This document shows positions 8,765 through 20,259 of a stretch of DNA of 47,231 nt, one piece after another. Positions within the stretch are counted from its first letter, which is position 1, and each line of letters begins with the position of its first letter. Both the position numbers and the translations under genes were made by a program. Origin of the DNA: Flavobacterium columnare NBRC 100251 = ATCC 23463 (lineage in GTDB: Bacteria > Bacteroidota > Bacteroidia > Flavobacteriales > Flavobacteriaceae); the NCBI RefSeq assembly GCF_002530675.1, contig NZ_PCMX01000032.1, forward strand, positions 1-47,231, in the 5' to 3' direction. The notes under the pieces are model-generated. The model saw only the letters and a program-made list of their open reading frames with translations, did not search any database and was not told the origin of the DNA.

Positions 8765-9202
8765 ATTGTAATTGTTTTTAATACTCGGCAAAATTACTGT
8801 TTAAATACACAAACACACAAATAAAAAAATAAAACACTAGAAAACAACCAGTTACCATAAAAAAACAAATAAAACATAGGAAAAAACTTAAATTTAAACT
8901 TGTTGTCAAAAATAAAATACACTAAAAAACTTCTCAAATCAATTATTTTATATCTATTTAAACCCAAATTATGCGTTAGCCTTTCGGATCAAGATGAAAA
9001 AGACAAAGAAGTTAAGAATAAACAGCTTTTTTTACCAAAACTGTAGTTTTATCACCTTGAGAACAAAAAATGAAGTGGTTTTTTAATTTCAAAGTCGTTT
9101 TTATCTGTAATAAATTTCTAATGCGTAATCTGGGTTAAATTCAAAAAACACTGCCATACTTATAAAACAAGAGATACTAAAATAAATTCTACACAAATTG
9201 AA
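8765..9202. other. AT-rich non-coding stretch upstream of rplS
   Basis: No gene is supported. It holds the upstream region of the second VGIGT gene and a second copy of the short repeat TAATAAATTTCTAATG near 9109. A GCGTTAGCC stretch is visible near 8973. No terminator is evident. Confidence 0.5.
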
Positions 9203-9233
9203 TTGTCTTTTTAAAACGGAATAATTATCTTTG
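9203..9233 (+). promoter_or_regulatory. promoter of rplS
   Basis: TTG at 9203-9205 and TATCTTTG at 9226-9233 are separated by 20 bases, matching the Bacteroidetes promoter pattern. Transcription should start near 9240, giving a leader of about 67 bases. Confidence 0.7.
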
Positions 9234-9239
9234 CGGCTT

Positions 9240-9306
9240 AGTTTGATCAACCTCTGGCGAGAATCGTGCATGTTGCTCAGGTTTTAACTTAATAATTTTT
9301 ATAAAA
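9240..9306 (+). promoter_or_regulatory. candidate structured leader (L19 autoregulation)
   Basis: In the short leader AACCT (9249-9253) pairs with AGGTT (9279-9283), and GAG (9259-9261) pairs with CTC (9276-9278). This gives a bulged hairpin ending about 20 bases before the rplS start. Bulged hairpins in r-protein leaders often bind the encoded protein. I recall that an L19 leader class has been proposed in Flavobacteria, but I cannot confirm that this sequence is a member. Confidence 0.45.
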
Positions 9307-9657
9307 ATGTCAAGTTTATTAGATTTCGTAAACAACGAATTAGTTGCAAAAAATGATTTTCCTTCATTCAAAGCGGGGGATACTATCACTGTGTACTATG
9401 AAATTAAAGAGGGTGAAAAAACAAGAACTCAGTTCTTCAAAGGAGTAGTAATCCAAAGAAGAGGTACTGGTGCAACTGAAACTTTTACAATCCGTAAAAT
9501 GTCAGGTGCTGTAGGTGTTGAGCGTATCTTCCCTATCAACATGCCAGCGTTACAAAAAATCGAAGTTAACCAAAAAGGTAAAGTTCGTAGAGCTCGTATC
9601 TTCTACTTCAGAAACCTTACTGGTAAGAAAGCTAAAATCAAAGAAAGCCGTAAATAA
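9307..9657 (+). CDS. rplS: 50S ribosomal protein L19
   Basis: The product has 116 residues, the normal length. It carries L19 signatures: FKAGDTITVYYEIKEG, FKGVVIQRRG, then FTIRKMSGAVGVERIFP and KGKVRRARIFYFRNLTGKKAKIKE. L19 lies at the 30S-50S interface. The basic C-terminal end is typical. The gene has its own promoter, a candidate structured leader and a strong terminator, so here it is a single-gene transcript. Confidence 0.98.
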   Translation: MSSLLDFVNNELVAKNDFPSFKAGDTITVYYEIKEGEKTRTQFFKGVVIQRRGTGATETFTIRKMSGAVGVERIFPINMPALQKIEVNQKGKVRRARIFYFRNLTGKKAKIKESRK

Positions 9658-9671
9658 TCTTTCTTTAACCC

Positions 9672-9708
9672 ATAGAAAAGCTCCGGATTTCGGGGCTTTT
9701 CTATTTTT
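9672..9708 (+). terminator. rho-independent terminator of rplS
   Basis: ATAGAAAAGC-T-CCG (9672-9685) pairs with CGG-G-GCTTTTCTAT (9691-9704), one T-G wobble, around a 5-base loop and followed by a T run. It lies 14 bases after the rplS stop. Confidence 0.9.
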
Positions 9709-10274
9709 AGGACAACACAGAGATAAACACCGTTGTCAAAGATGAACTATAATAACACAAATTATCACTGATCTCACAGATGAACCATGTGATAACACTA
9801 ATTTCACGAATGCGTACGAATGACTCTCAGATAAATCTGAAGCAAAAAAAAACCTAGTAACACAGATTTTCAAAACCAACCACCATTTAACAAACTTTTG
9901 AACCTTATACACAACAGTAGGTCACGCTGAGACACGAAGTGTCTAAAACACGATTCTAACGAAAATGCAAAAACATCATTTTTACGGTTTCCCGTAAGCG
10001 AGGTATTATTTATTTTTATAGTTTAGCGGTAAACAAACTAAAAGCTACGGAACTTCTGAAGAAGCTCGGGTTGAACACAAGATGCGCAAAAGAAATATAT
10101 AGTTGCGTGTATTTGTGAGTTAGATGTCACCCTAAACCAGAAAAAGTGTTAAATTAAACAGATAAAAAATGACCAGACAACCCAACAAACAAAGCCAACA
10201 CTTTACAGCTCATTTTCTTATGCCCCAACCCGCACAACAACTATTTAACAACCGAAATTAGTAGAGAAAGATAA
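9709..10274. other. repeat-rich non-coding stretch before the Zorya operon
   Basis: No gene. About 9745-9870 contains degenerate repeats built on ATAACAC, CACAGAT and AATTTCAC. A hairpin, AGACAC (9930-9935) with GTGTCT (9939-9944), follows GGTCACGCTGAG and looks like a remnant of a dispersed flavobacterial repeat. From about 10103 a promoter-like stretch and leader resemble those before the methyltransferase gene and at the right edge of the window. The left boundary of the Zorya insertion is therefore probably near 10100. Confidence 0.5.
10103..10132 (+). promoter_or_regulatory. promoter-like boundary motif of the Zorya module
   Basis: GTTGCGTGTATTTGTG followed by AGTTAGATGTCAC. The first part differs by a single base from the sequence at 47196-47211, and GTTAG-TGTCA is shared with 21502-21512. 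The -7 element is imperfect (TGTATTTG rather than TAnnTTTG). Confidence 0.5.
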
Positions 10275-10994
10275 ATGTCAGGAACAAAGAAAGAAAGTCA
10301 TTGGATTCCCTTAGCCGACCTTATGACGGTTTTAATGATAATTTTTCTATTTATGTCAATTTCTTATATGGCATTGGTAGAAAAACGACAAAAAGAACAA
10401 AACCAAATATTCAAGGATTACGAAGAATCAAAAGTTGTATTATATAATGAATTAAATCAAGCATTTAAAGCCGATTTTGCGAAATGGGACTTAAAGCTTG
10501 ATAATGATTTATCAATTAAGTTTACTAATCCTCAAGTATTATTTCAGACTGGAAAATCTGACATTACACCACATTTTCAAACTATCTTAACGGATTTCCT
10601 TCCAAAATATTTATCAGTTGTATTGCAGAAAAAATACAAAGACAAGATTGCTGAAATCAGAATTGAAGGTCATACAGATACAAAACCAATCGGACTTTCT
10701 GGCGATCCTTACATTGACAATATGAAACTTTCGCAAGACAGAGGAAGAAATGTTTTAGCTTTTTTACGTTCCCAAAACTGTTTTATCAACTTACAGCAGA
10801 CCGAAAAAGAAAGATTGCAATTTTGGCTTACAGCTAATGGACTTTCTTATGGTCGTACAGTTGATAAAGATTATAAAATTTCCTTCGACAGTAAACAGCC
10901 AATCGACAACGATAAGTCAAGAAGAGTAGAATTTAGAATAGTAACCACAAGTGAAGCAATCATAAACGAAGCACTTAAAAACATAAATAAATAA
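10275..10994 (+). CDS. zorB: Zorya motor subunit ZorB (MotB/OmpA-like)
   Basis: The product has 239 residues. A short cytoplasmic N-terminus leads into one membrane helix (about 11-35) carrying Asp15 in PLADLM, the position of the proton-binding aspartate of MotB-type stators. A linker is followed by an OmpA-like peptidoglycan-binding domain (about 85-225) with EGHTDT (131-136), LSQDRGRNVLAFL and SRRVEFRI (215-222). In Zorya, ZorB dimers sit inside a ZorA pentamer and anchor the proton-driven motor to the cell wall. The stop overlaps the next start by one base (TAATG). Here zorB precedes zorA, the reverse of the usual order. Without its neighbours this would be called an OmpA family protein. 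Confidence 0.88.
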   Translation: MSGTKKESHWIPLADLMTVLMIIFLFMSISYMALVEKRQKEQNQIFKDYEESKVVLYNELNQAFKADFAKWDLKLDNDLSIKFTNPQVLFQTGKSDITPHFQTILTDFLPKYLSVVLQKKYKDKIAEIRIEGHTDTKPIGLSGDPYIDNMKLSQDRGRNVLAFLRSQNCFINLQQTEKERLQFWLTANGLSYGRTVDKDYKISFDSKQPIDNDKSRRVEFRIVTTSEAIINEALKNINK

Positions 10995-12523
10995 TGAGTT
11001 TTGAAATAATATTTGGAATTGGAGTAATCCTCATGGTTGCCATTTGGGCAGCTAACTATATTAATAAGCGAACAAAAGAAAACAACAATGAACATTTGTT
11101 TGATTTTATACCTCATCTATTCCCTACGCTTGGGATACTATTTACATTTTTAGGTATCGCAATCGGTTTGTGGAATTTTGACAGCAACAATATTGAAAAA
11201 AGTATTCCAGAATTGATGAATGGGTTAAAGACCGCATTTCTTGTTTCGATATTTGGAGTTGCTTTATTGGTTGGATTCTCATTTTGGACAACCATAAAAA
11301 AGAAAAAATTAGAAGAAGGTGTTTTAAGCGAAGAAACACAAGCAATCAACAATCTAATTAACGCAATTAAAGAATTGAGAAACGATTTTGTTTCGAGTGA
11401 TGAAAATGGAAACACTATTAAACCAGGCAATGTTTTCCGAGATATTTACAAAGAATCCCAAAAGCAATCAAATGCTTTGCAAACTTTTTCATCTGATTTA
11501 GCACTTACAATTTCAGCGGGATTTGAACAAATTTTGAATAATCCAACAGAGGGTGTGGTAGCTGAATTAAAATTAGTGAAAGCCGAAATTGAGAGTTTAG
11601 GCAACAAACTCAAAGACCCTGCAACCGATATGACCCAAAATATTGTAAAAGAATTGCAGGAATCAATGGGTAAAATGATTGAAGAATTTAAAACTTCAAT
11701 GAGTGGCGACACCAAAAATGAAATGGAACGATTGGCAGGATTACTTAGTCAAGCAGGTGGTTCATTAACAGACTTCCCTTTGAAATTGCAAAATATGACC
11801 GATAACCTCAATGAAAATTTCAGAGGTTTACAAGAAGTGGTTCAGCAAATTTCTAAACAAACACTTTCTCAATCCGAAGAATCTACCAACCAAATGAAAA
11901 TGCAGGTTGAAGATATGAGTAAGATATTGAGAGAACAAGTCGGAGGGTTACAAACTGGACAACAAACACTGTTAACCGAACAATCTAAAAACCTACAAGT
12001 TTCTGAAAATCTTTTGAGTGCTTTCAATACAAGTATTGAAAAAATGAACGGACTTTCAACAGAAGTAAACGGTAGCATTTCAAAACTTAATCAAGCTCAA
12101 TCAGAATTGGAAAAGGTTATTTCAACTTTCAGAAATGTTTCGCAGGAAATAAACACATCATCAAGCAAATTTGGGGAATCGCAAAATGAATTTTCAAAAC
12201 ACTCAAACCAGTTCTTACAAAATAATTCCAACACAATTACAGAAATTCAAAAATCTTTAGAAATAGCAAAAGCTGTTTCTGCCGATTACGCACAGAAATT
12301 TGAAATTATAGAAAAAGGATTGCAAGACATTTTTGGAAAAATAACAACTGGATTGAAAGATTATCAAGCTACTGTTGGAGGAAGCCTTGAAACTTATTTG
12401 GGCAAATACACCGATGCTTTGACCAAGACAGCGGAATCACTTGCAGGGGCTTCATCAAAACAAGAAGATATTTTGGAAGAACTAACCGAACAGCTTAGTA
12501 AATTAAACGGACGAAGAAACTAA
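10994..12523 (+). CDS. zorA: Zorya motor subunit ZorA (MotA/TolQ/ExbB-like) with long tail
   Basis: The product has 509 residues. There are three likely membrane helices: 4-21, 43-62 (PTLGILFTFLGIAIGLW) and 78-98 (LKTAFLVSIFGVALLVGF). The last two carry the small and hydroxyl residues that line MotA/TolQ/ExbB channels. From about 100 to 509 the protein is hydrophilic, rich in Gln, Ser, Glu, Leu and Asn, and strongly predicted by eye to be a helical coiled-coil tail. In E. coli ZorA the cytoplasmic tail transmits the sensing signal; that protein is longer as I remember it, so this tail is at the short end. One base separates the stop from zorC, consistent with one operon. Confidence 0.88.
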   Translation: MSFEIIFGIGVILMVAIWAANYINKRTKENNNEHLFDFIPHLFPTLGILFTFLGIAIGLWNFDSNNIEKSIPELMNGLKTAFLVSIFGVALLVGFSFWTTIKKKKLEEGVLSEETQAINNLINAIKELRNDFVSSDENGNTIKPGNVFRDIYKESQKQSNALQTFSSDLALTISAGFEQILNNPTEGVVAELKLVKAEIESLGNKLKDPATDMTQNIVKELQESMGKMIEEFKTSMSGDTKNEMERLAGLLSQAGGSLTDFPLKLQNMTDNLNENFRGLQEVVQQISKQTLSQSEESTNQMKMQVEDMSKILREQVGGLQTGQQTLLTEQSKNLQVSENLLSAFNTSIEKMNGLSTEVNGSISKLNQAQSELEKVISTFRNVSQEINTSSSKFGESQNEFSKHSNQFLQNNSNTITEIQKSLEIAKAVSADYAQKFEIIEKGLQDIFGKITTGLKDYQATVGGSLETYLGKYTDALTKTAESLAGASSKQEDILEELTEQLSKLNGRRN

Positions 12524-12524
12524 T

Positions 12525-13940
12525 ATGCCGACAACGCAAGACATATTACAATTTCATTTTTCACCGACTACATTTCAGCACTCGGCACAAAAGATTATTC
12601 CAATTACACTTACATCTTTGAATGAACATAGAATTGACAAACTTCAAAAAATTACACAAGAAGTTGGGGTAAATTCTTTTTCGTTTTCAGCAAACAATCT
12701 TATTCCACAAGTTTTTAGAAAATTCAAAAAATCTATCATTAGTAAAGATAAAAGTTTTGAACGGAGAGAATTAAGAACGCTTACTTATTCCTTAAATTAT
12801 TCAGAACAAAATTTAACTTCCATTTTCAGCAATGAAAATGAGTTGAAATATGCTTTGACTTTATTAGAATCAAACTGGCGTGATTCATTTTTAGTTGGTT
12901 TGATAGATTGCTTTTTGAAGAATTGGGAAACAAAATATCCGAAATCATTAGAACAATTAGAGCATTTTATCAGTCAAAAATTAGAAAATTATTCAGGAAA
13001 TCGAAGTGCATTAGCTTCATTCAAAAACAACAAAAGATTTTTCAACACAAAAAATGGAGATTTGATTTTAGGGGACACTGTAGCAAAACTTAATAAGCCA
13101 ATTCAAGAAGCTACAAAAATACTAGGTGTTCCTGAATCGTGGTTTGATTATGCCTACTTCTCTAAAGTTATTGTAACTTATTACGAAAGAAACAAAAATA
13201 ATATATCAAATGAAATTGATAATTTGAATCAAGTCTTAATTAAACATAATAGTTCAACTACAAGCAAAAGATTAATCAGCAAAATAATTATTCAAGCCAA
13301 TAAGCCTGAATTTTCTAACCTACAAGACAGCATAAAAAAGATTGCCTTTACTCAAATAGGCGACCCAAGCAATGTTTCCAATTGGACTGCGTTTGACAAT
13401 GCGACAGAAATGGAGCGAAGAGAAATTATTGAAGCGAGAAATATTCTCAATGAATGGATTACACAACAGTTTATTAATGTGTTTTTCAATGTCTGTATCA
13501 ACAACGAAAGACGCAAAAAGTTTTGGCTTCGTTTTGCTTCTAAAATTTCATCTTTCAAAGTTTACGGTCCGCTTCACACAAAGAATCTTCTAAAACGAGA
13601 TGAAAGGATTGCCGAATATGTAGATGCAAGATTTGAAACAGTTTCCAGCAAAAGAGATGTTTCTGCATTCATATTGTACATTGGCGATTATATGTTGATT
13701 GAATTTAGCAACGAAGGCTACGCCTTCTATGCTTATAAAATCAACAGCTCGTTAAGACCAAGTCTAAACTACCAACTAAATAGTGTAGACGATTTGCGTA
13801 ATGGTTCAATGCCAATGGCAGTTCACAGTGATAATTACTACGATTACTTTAACGATGAAGGGAGATTGACGCACAGAGATGGTAATCAAATTTGGGAAAC
13901 AAGATTTAATAGCTGGATGAACAAAAAAGTATTCGAATGA
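12525..13940 (+). CDS. zorC: Zorya protein ZorC (EH-signature family)
   Basis: The product has 471 residues, without signal peptide or membrane helices. Recognition rests on length, position between zorA and the helicase gene, and features of the EH-signature family: a helical body, a conserved region near 300-350 (MERREIIEARNILNEWI, then NNERRKKFWLRFA) and a beta-rich C-terminus with FILYIGDYMLIEFSNEGYAFYAY. In characterised type I Zorya, ZorC binds DNA and is needed for defence together with ZorD. It overlaps zorD by four bases (ATGA), implying translational coupling. Confidence 0.8.
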   Translation: MPTTQDILQFHFSPTTFQHSAQKIIPITLTSLNEHRIDKLQKITQEVGVNSFSFSANNLIPQVFRKFKKSIISKDKSFERRELRTLTYSLNYSEQNLTSIFSNENELKYALTLLESNWRDSFLVGLIDCFLKNWETKYPKSLEQLEHFISQKLENYSGNRSALASFKNNKRFFNTKNGDLILGDTVAKLNKPIQEATKILGVPESWFDYAYFSKVIVTYYERNKNNISNEIDNLNQVLIKHNSSTTSKRLISKIIIQANKPEFSNLQDSIKKIAFTQIGDPSNVSNWTAFDNATEMERREIIEARNILNEWITQQFINVFFNVCINNERRKKFWLRFASKISSFKVYGPLHTKNLLKRDERIAEYVDARFETVSSKRDVSAFILYIGDYMLIEFSNEGYAFYAYKINSSLRPSLNYQLNSVDDLRNGSMPMAVHSDNYYDYFNDEGRLTHRDGNQIWETRFNSWMNKKVFE

Positions 13941-16900
13941 TCTTAAAATATTTACAAGACGACAGTAAGTTTTCTTTTTACTTCCTAAACGAATCAGGAA
14001 GCCAAGTTCCTGTTTCAGGATGGGAAAAATTACAAACAGAATTTTTATCACAACTTGCAATTCTTACGGAATTACACGACAATGGTTTAGCAGATTATAC
14101 GGACAACACTTGTGAAATTGAAAGTATTAATCTTTTAAGGTTAAACGATATAGATAAGCAAATATTGGATTTGCCAAACGGTTATCCGTATGAGATTTTT
14201 GTAGAATCAAACGGAACTTTAACTCACAATTCTTTTAAATTCAAATATGGATTTTATGATTTTGCACCTAACGGCACAAGATTAAAAACTAACCGTAACG
14301 GAGCAATTATAAAAGTTGAAGAAAACGAATATTTACTATCAGAAAACCAATTTTCACTCTGCCAAGCAATTGATGAATTTAATAGTTTATCAGAAAGCGA
14401 AAAAGGAAATGTAACCAATCTGAAAAAGCTTTCGGAACTAAAATCGTTATCAAAAGAAAGTGGTACAACATTAGAGCATTTTCTTAACAATCAAGAGCTG
14501 TTTATTCCTGAAAAAATAAAATTAGACATTGATTTCAATAACGGAGTTCTTGAAATTTTACCTACGTTAGAAATTGACAATGCAATAGGTTTTACAAATA
14601 CGTTTGATAAATTGCCCATGATTCGGGATGTTTATCCAGTATCGGGAAATAATGGCGAAACAACGAGAGTTGTGATTTCTGAAAATCAAAAGAATGAACT
14701 TCAAAAAGTAAAAGCGAATAGAAAAGTTTCAGACCTTAACGACATTCAAAAAATTATTGAACATCCCGAATTGTTTTTTGATGATGATGTAATTGACTTT
14801 ACTGTTTTTTACAGCGAAAGAGTAAAAGAAATTGGCGTTTATAGTCCAAAGTTCTACCCTTTTGCAAGTCCATATAAATCACAATGGATTCCGGGCATTG
14901 TACTAAAAGATAAAGTTCACGGAGAAAAGAAAATTTATTTCAAAACACCTGAAAAACTAAATGACTTTATTGAGCAAAAGGAAAAAGCTATAAAAGAAAA
15001 AAAGCAAACCGTTGAATGGGAAAACGCTGAAATTCGAATAGAAGATGCTGAAAAATTTATCAAGACTGCAGAACAGCAATTTGAAAATCCAAACAGACCA
15101 ATAAAACAAGAGAAGAAAACCGACCACGAAGTTCTGATTATCAAAGAAAATGCAGAACTAACTGAGTTTATCCAAAGCGGAGAGCTTTTTAATAAATTCA
15201 ATCTTAAATACTCAGCTATTAATAATTTGTCGGATGGTTTGGAATTAAAAAAACATCAAATGGGTGGTGTTGCTTGGCTTCAAACATTAATAAAAGAAAA
15301 GCAGCCCGGAGGTTTACTCGCTGATGATATGGGATTGGGGAAAACATTACAACTACTATATCTCATTGAATGGCATTGCCAAAATTATGATGACAATAAA
15401 CCTTATTTGATTGTAGCACCAGTCAGCTTACTTGAAAATTGGGAGAATGAGTATCAAAAGTTTTTTAGTCCACAGAATTTACCATTGTGTAAACTGTATG
15501 GCGGCGTATCGTTAACAAAAGAAAATAACCCAATTCAAAACCAACAAGATGCAAAACGGCTACAATTCAAACAAATTATTTTAACTAATTATGAAACACT
15601 GAGATCGTACCAAATCAGTTTAGGTTTGGTTGATTTTGCCATTATTGCATTAGACGAAGCACAAAAAATAAAAACGCCAGGAACACTTATAACAAATGCA
15701 TGTAAAGCATTAAAAGCCGATTTTAAGATTGCAATGACAGGAACGCCAGTAGAAAACACCTTGGTTGATATTTGGTGCTTAATGGATTTTGCAGTTCCGG
15801 GACTTTTAGGCAACGCAAAAGATTTTGCGAAAGAATACCAAAAACCTTTGAGTAATGAGAATACAGATATAAAAGCATTAACGGAACAACTTCGAAATAG
15901 TATAGGTGACTTTATATTAAGAAGATACAAGAAAGATGTTGTTGATTTACCCAACAAACACGACAACGAAAAATCAAGAATAAAAAAGGTTATGCCGTCC
16001 GTTCAATTAGAACGATACAAGCAGGAAATTGAAATGGCAAATGATTCAGAATTGGAAGGGGTAGAAAGAAGAAATCAAAAATTAAAATCACTTTGGGCAG
16101 TTAGAGACATTTCAGACCATCCTTATTTATTGGAAAGTCAAATATTGAAGTTTTCGAGCGATGAACTTATAAACAGTTCGTCTAAACTGCAAACTACCAT
16201 TGGGATTTTAGCAAATATAAAATCTAAAAATGAAAAAGTAATTTTATTTGCTGACAGACGAGAAACTCAAAAGATGTTGCAGAAAGTTGTTTACGATGCT
16301 TTTGGAATTTTCACAAGCATAATAAACGGAGATACACCTACAACAAAACAACTTGAAGGAAAATCCAAACTAAGCCGACAACAAACCATTGACCGTTTTC
16401 AAGAAGAAGAAGGATTCAATGTAATCATTATGTCGCCCATTGCAGCAGGTGTTGGCTTGAATGTAACAAAAGCCAATCATATCGTTCATTACACACGACA
16501 TTGGAATCCTGCAAAAGAAGAACAAGCAACTGATAGAGCGTATCGGATTGGACAGCAGAAAGATGTATTTGTATATTATCCAATGGCTGTTTTCCCAGAT
16601 GATATGAAAGATGAGGGGGGAAGCAGGTTGAAATCTTTTGATGAAATTCTTGATATATTATTGAACAATAAAAAAGCATTAGCAAGTAGTACATTATTCC
16701 CAACAGAACAAGCAGAAATCACACCTGATGAACTATTTGGAAATATTTTTGGAATAAAAACCGAAAGTAAACCGAAGATTCAAACTCTTACAGACATAGA
16801 CCGTTTGACCCCCAACTTGTTTGAAGCAACAATTGGAGCATTATATAATAAACAAGGTTTTGAAGTTTATCTAACTCCGTATTCCAATGACAAAGGAGTT

Positions 16901-17206
16901 GATGTTGTAGTTTTAAAAAATGGAGAAAATTATCTTATTCAAGCTAAACAGACAAAATCATTAGTTGGAAATGATGCTATACAAGAAATTTGTACAGCAA
17001 AAAAATATTACGAAGACAGATTTAAAGAACAATTCCAACTGCTAACAATAACGAATAATGATTACAGTTCATCAGCAACATTATTAGCAAAGTCTAACGA
17101 CATAACATTACTAAACCGTGGACATCTTGAAAATTTAGTAACTGATAATTGTATAACTATTCAAAACATTAACAAAATCGAATCGCAACGAATGACAAGA
17201 ATCTAG
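13937..17206 (+). CDS. zorD: Zorya effector ZorD: Snf2 helicase with Mrr-like nuclease domain
   Basis: The product has 1089 residues, about the size of E. coli ZorD. The N-terminal ~430 residues are of unknown fold. Snf2-type helicase motifs follow: LKKHQMGGVAWL, Walker A DDMGLGKT with Lys469, DEAQ (573-576), MTGTP (600-604) and motif VI QATDRAYRIGQ (863-873). The last ~130 residues form a PD-(D/E)xK domain of the Mrr type: Glu963 in the first helix, Asp989 in GVDVVV, and QAK (1002-1004). The protein should translocate on invading DNA and degrade it after recruitment. All motifs look intact, so the system is probably functional. The Mrr domain and zorC identify type I rather than the HNH-based type II. 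Confidence 0.9.
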   Translation: MILKYLQDDSKFSFYFLNESGSQVPVSGWEKLQTEFLSQLAILTELHDNGLADYTDNTCEIESINLLRLNDIDKQILDLPNGYPYEIFVESNGTLTHNSFKFKYGFYDFAPNGTRLKTNRNGAIIKVEENEYLLSENQFSLCQAIDEFNSLSESEKGNVTNLKKLSELKSLSKESGTTLEHFLNNQELFIPEKIKLDIDFNNGVLEILPTLEIDNAIGFTNTFDKLPMIRDVYPVSGNNGETTRVVISENQKNELQKVKANRKVSDLNDIQKIIEHPELFFDDDVIDFTVFYSERVKEIGVYSPKFYPFASPYKSQWIPGIVLKDKVHGEKKIYFKTPEKLNDFIEQKEKAIKEKKQTVEWENAEIRIEDAEKFIKTAEQQFENPNRPIKQEKKTDHEVLIIKENAELTEFIQSGELFNKFNLKYSAINNLSDGLELKKHQMGGVAWLQTLIKEKQPGGLLADDMGLGKTLQLLYLIEWHCQNYDDNKPYLIVAPVSLLENWENEYQKFFSPQNLPLCKLYGGVSLTKENNPIQNQQDAKRLQFKQIILTNYETLRSYQISLGLVDFAIIALDEAQKIKTPGTLITNACKALKADFKIAMTGTPVENTLVDIWCLMDFAVPGLLGNAKDFAKEYQKPLSNENTDIKALTEQLRNSIGDFILRRYKKDVVDLPNKHDNEKSRIKKVMPSVQLERYKQEIEMANDSELEGVERRNQKLKSLWAVRDISDHPYLLESQILKFSSDELINSSSKLQTTIGILANIKSKNEKVILFADRRETQKMLQKVVYDAFGIFTSIINGDTPTTKQLEGKSKLSRQQTIDRFQEEEGFNVIIMSPIAAGVGLNVTKANHIVHYTRHWNPAKEEQATDRAYRIGQQKDVFVYYPMAVFPDDMKDEGGSRLKSFDEILDILLNNKKALASSTLFPTEQAEITPDELFGNIFGIKTESKPKIQTLTDIDRLTPNLFEATIGALYNKQGFEVYLTPYSNDKGVDVVVLKNGENYLIQAKQTKSLVGNDAIQEICTAKKYYEDRFKEQFQLLTITNNDYSSSATLLAKSNDITLLNRGHLENLVTDNCITIQNINKIESQRMTRI

Positions 17207-19997
<2,791 letters not shown>

Positions 19998-20030
19998 CAT
20001 TAAGAATCAAATTTTATTGATTTCTAACAT

Positions 20031-20075
20031 AAGGAGAAATATTATACTCGTTAATATAATATTTCTCCTTTTTTA
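20031..20075 (+). terminator. rho-independent terminator of icd
   Basis: A perfect 16-bp stem: AAGGAGAAATATTATA (20031-20046) pairs with TATAATATTTCTCCTT (20055-20070) around an 8-base loop, followed by TTTTATT. Confidence 0.9.
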
Positions 20076-20259
20076 TTAAAGTCCCCCTAATCCTCTATTA
20101 TTGCTTGTATTACCTTAAACTCAAATTACACATTAAAAAAATACAGATAAGATAACTTTGAATCTAAAAAAGCATACATTTCTTGATATCCCGCCAATAA
20201 AGGACACAAAAATTAGATCTTTATAGCTAAAATCGCTGTTTTTTAGTTACAATGTTTAA

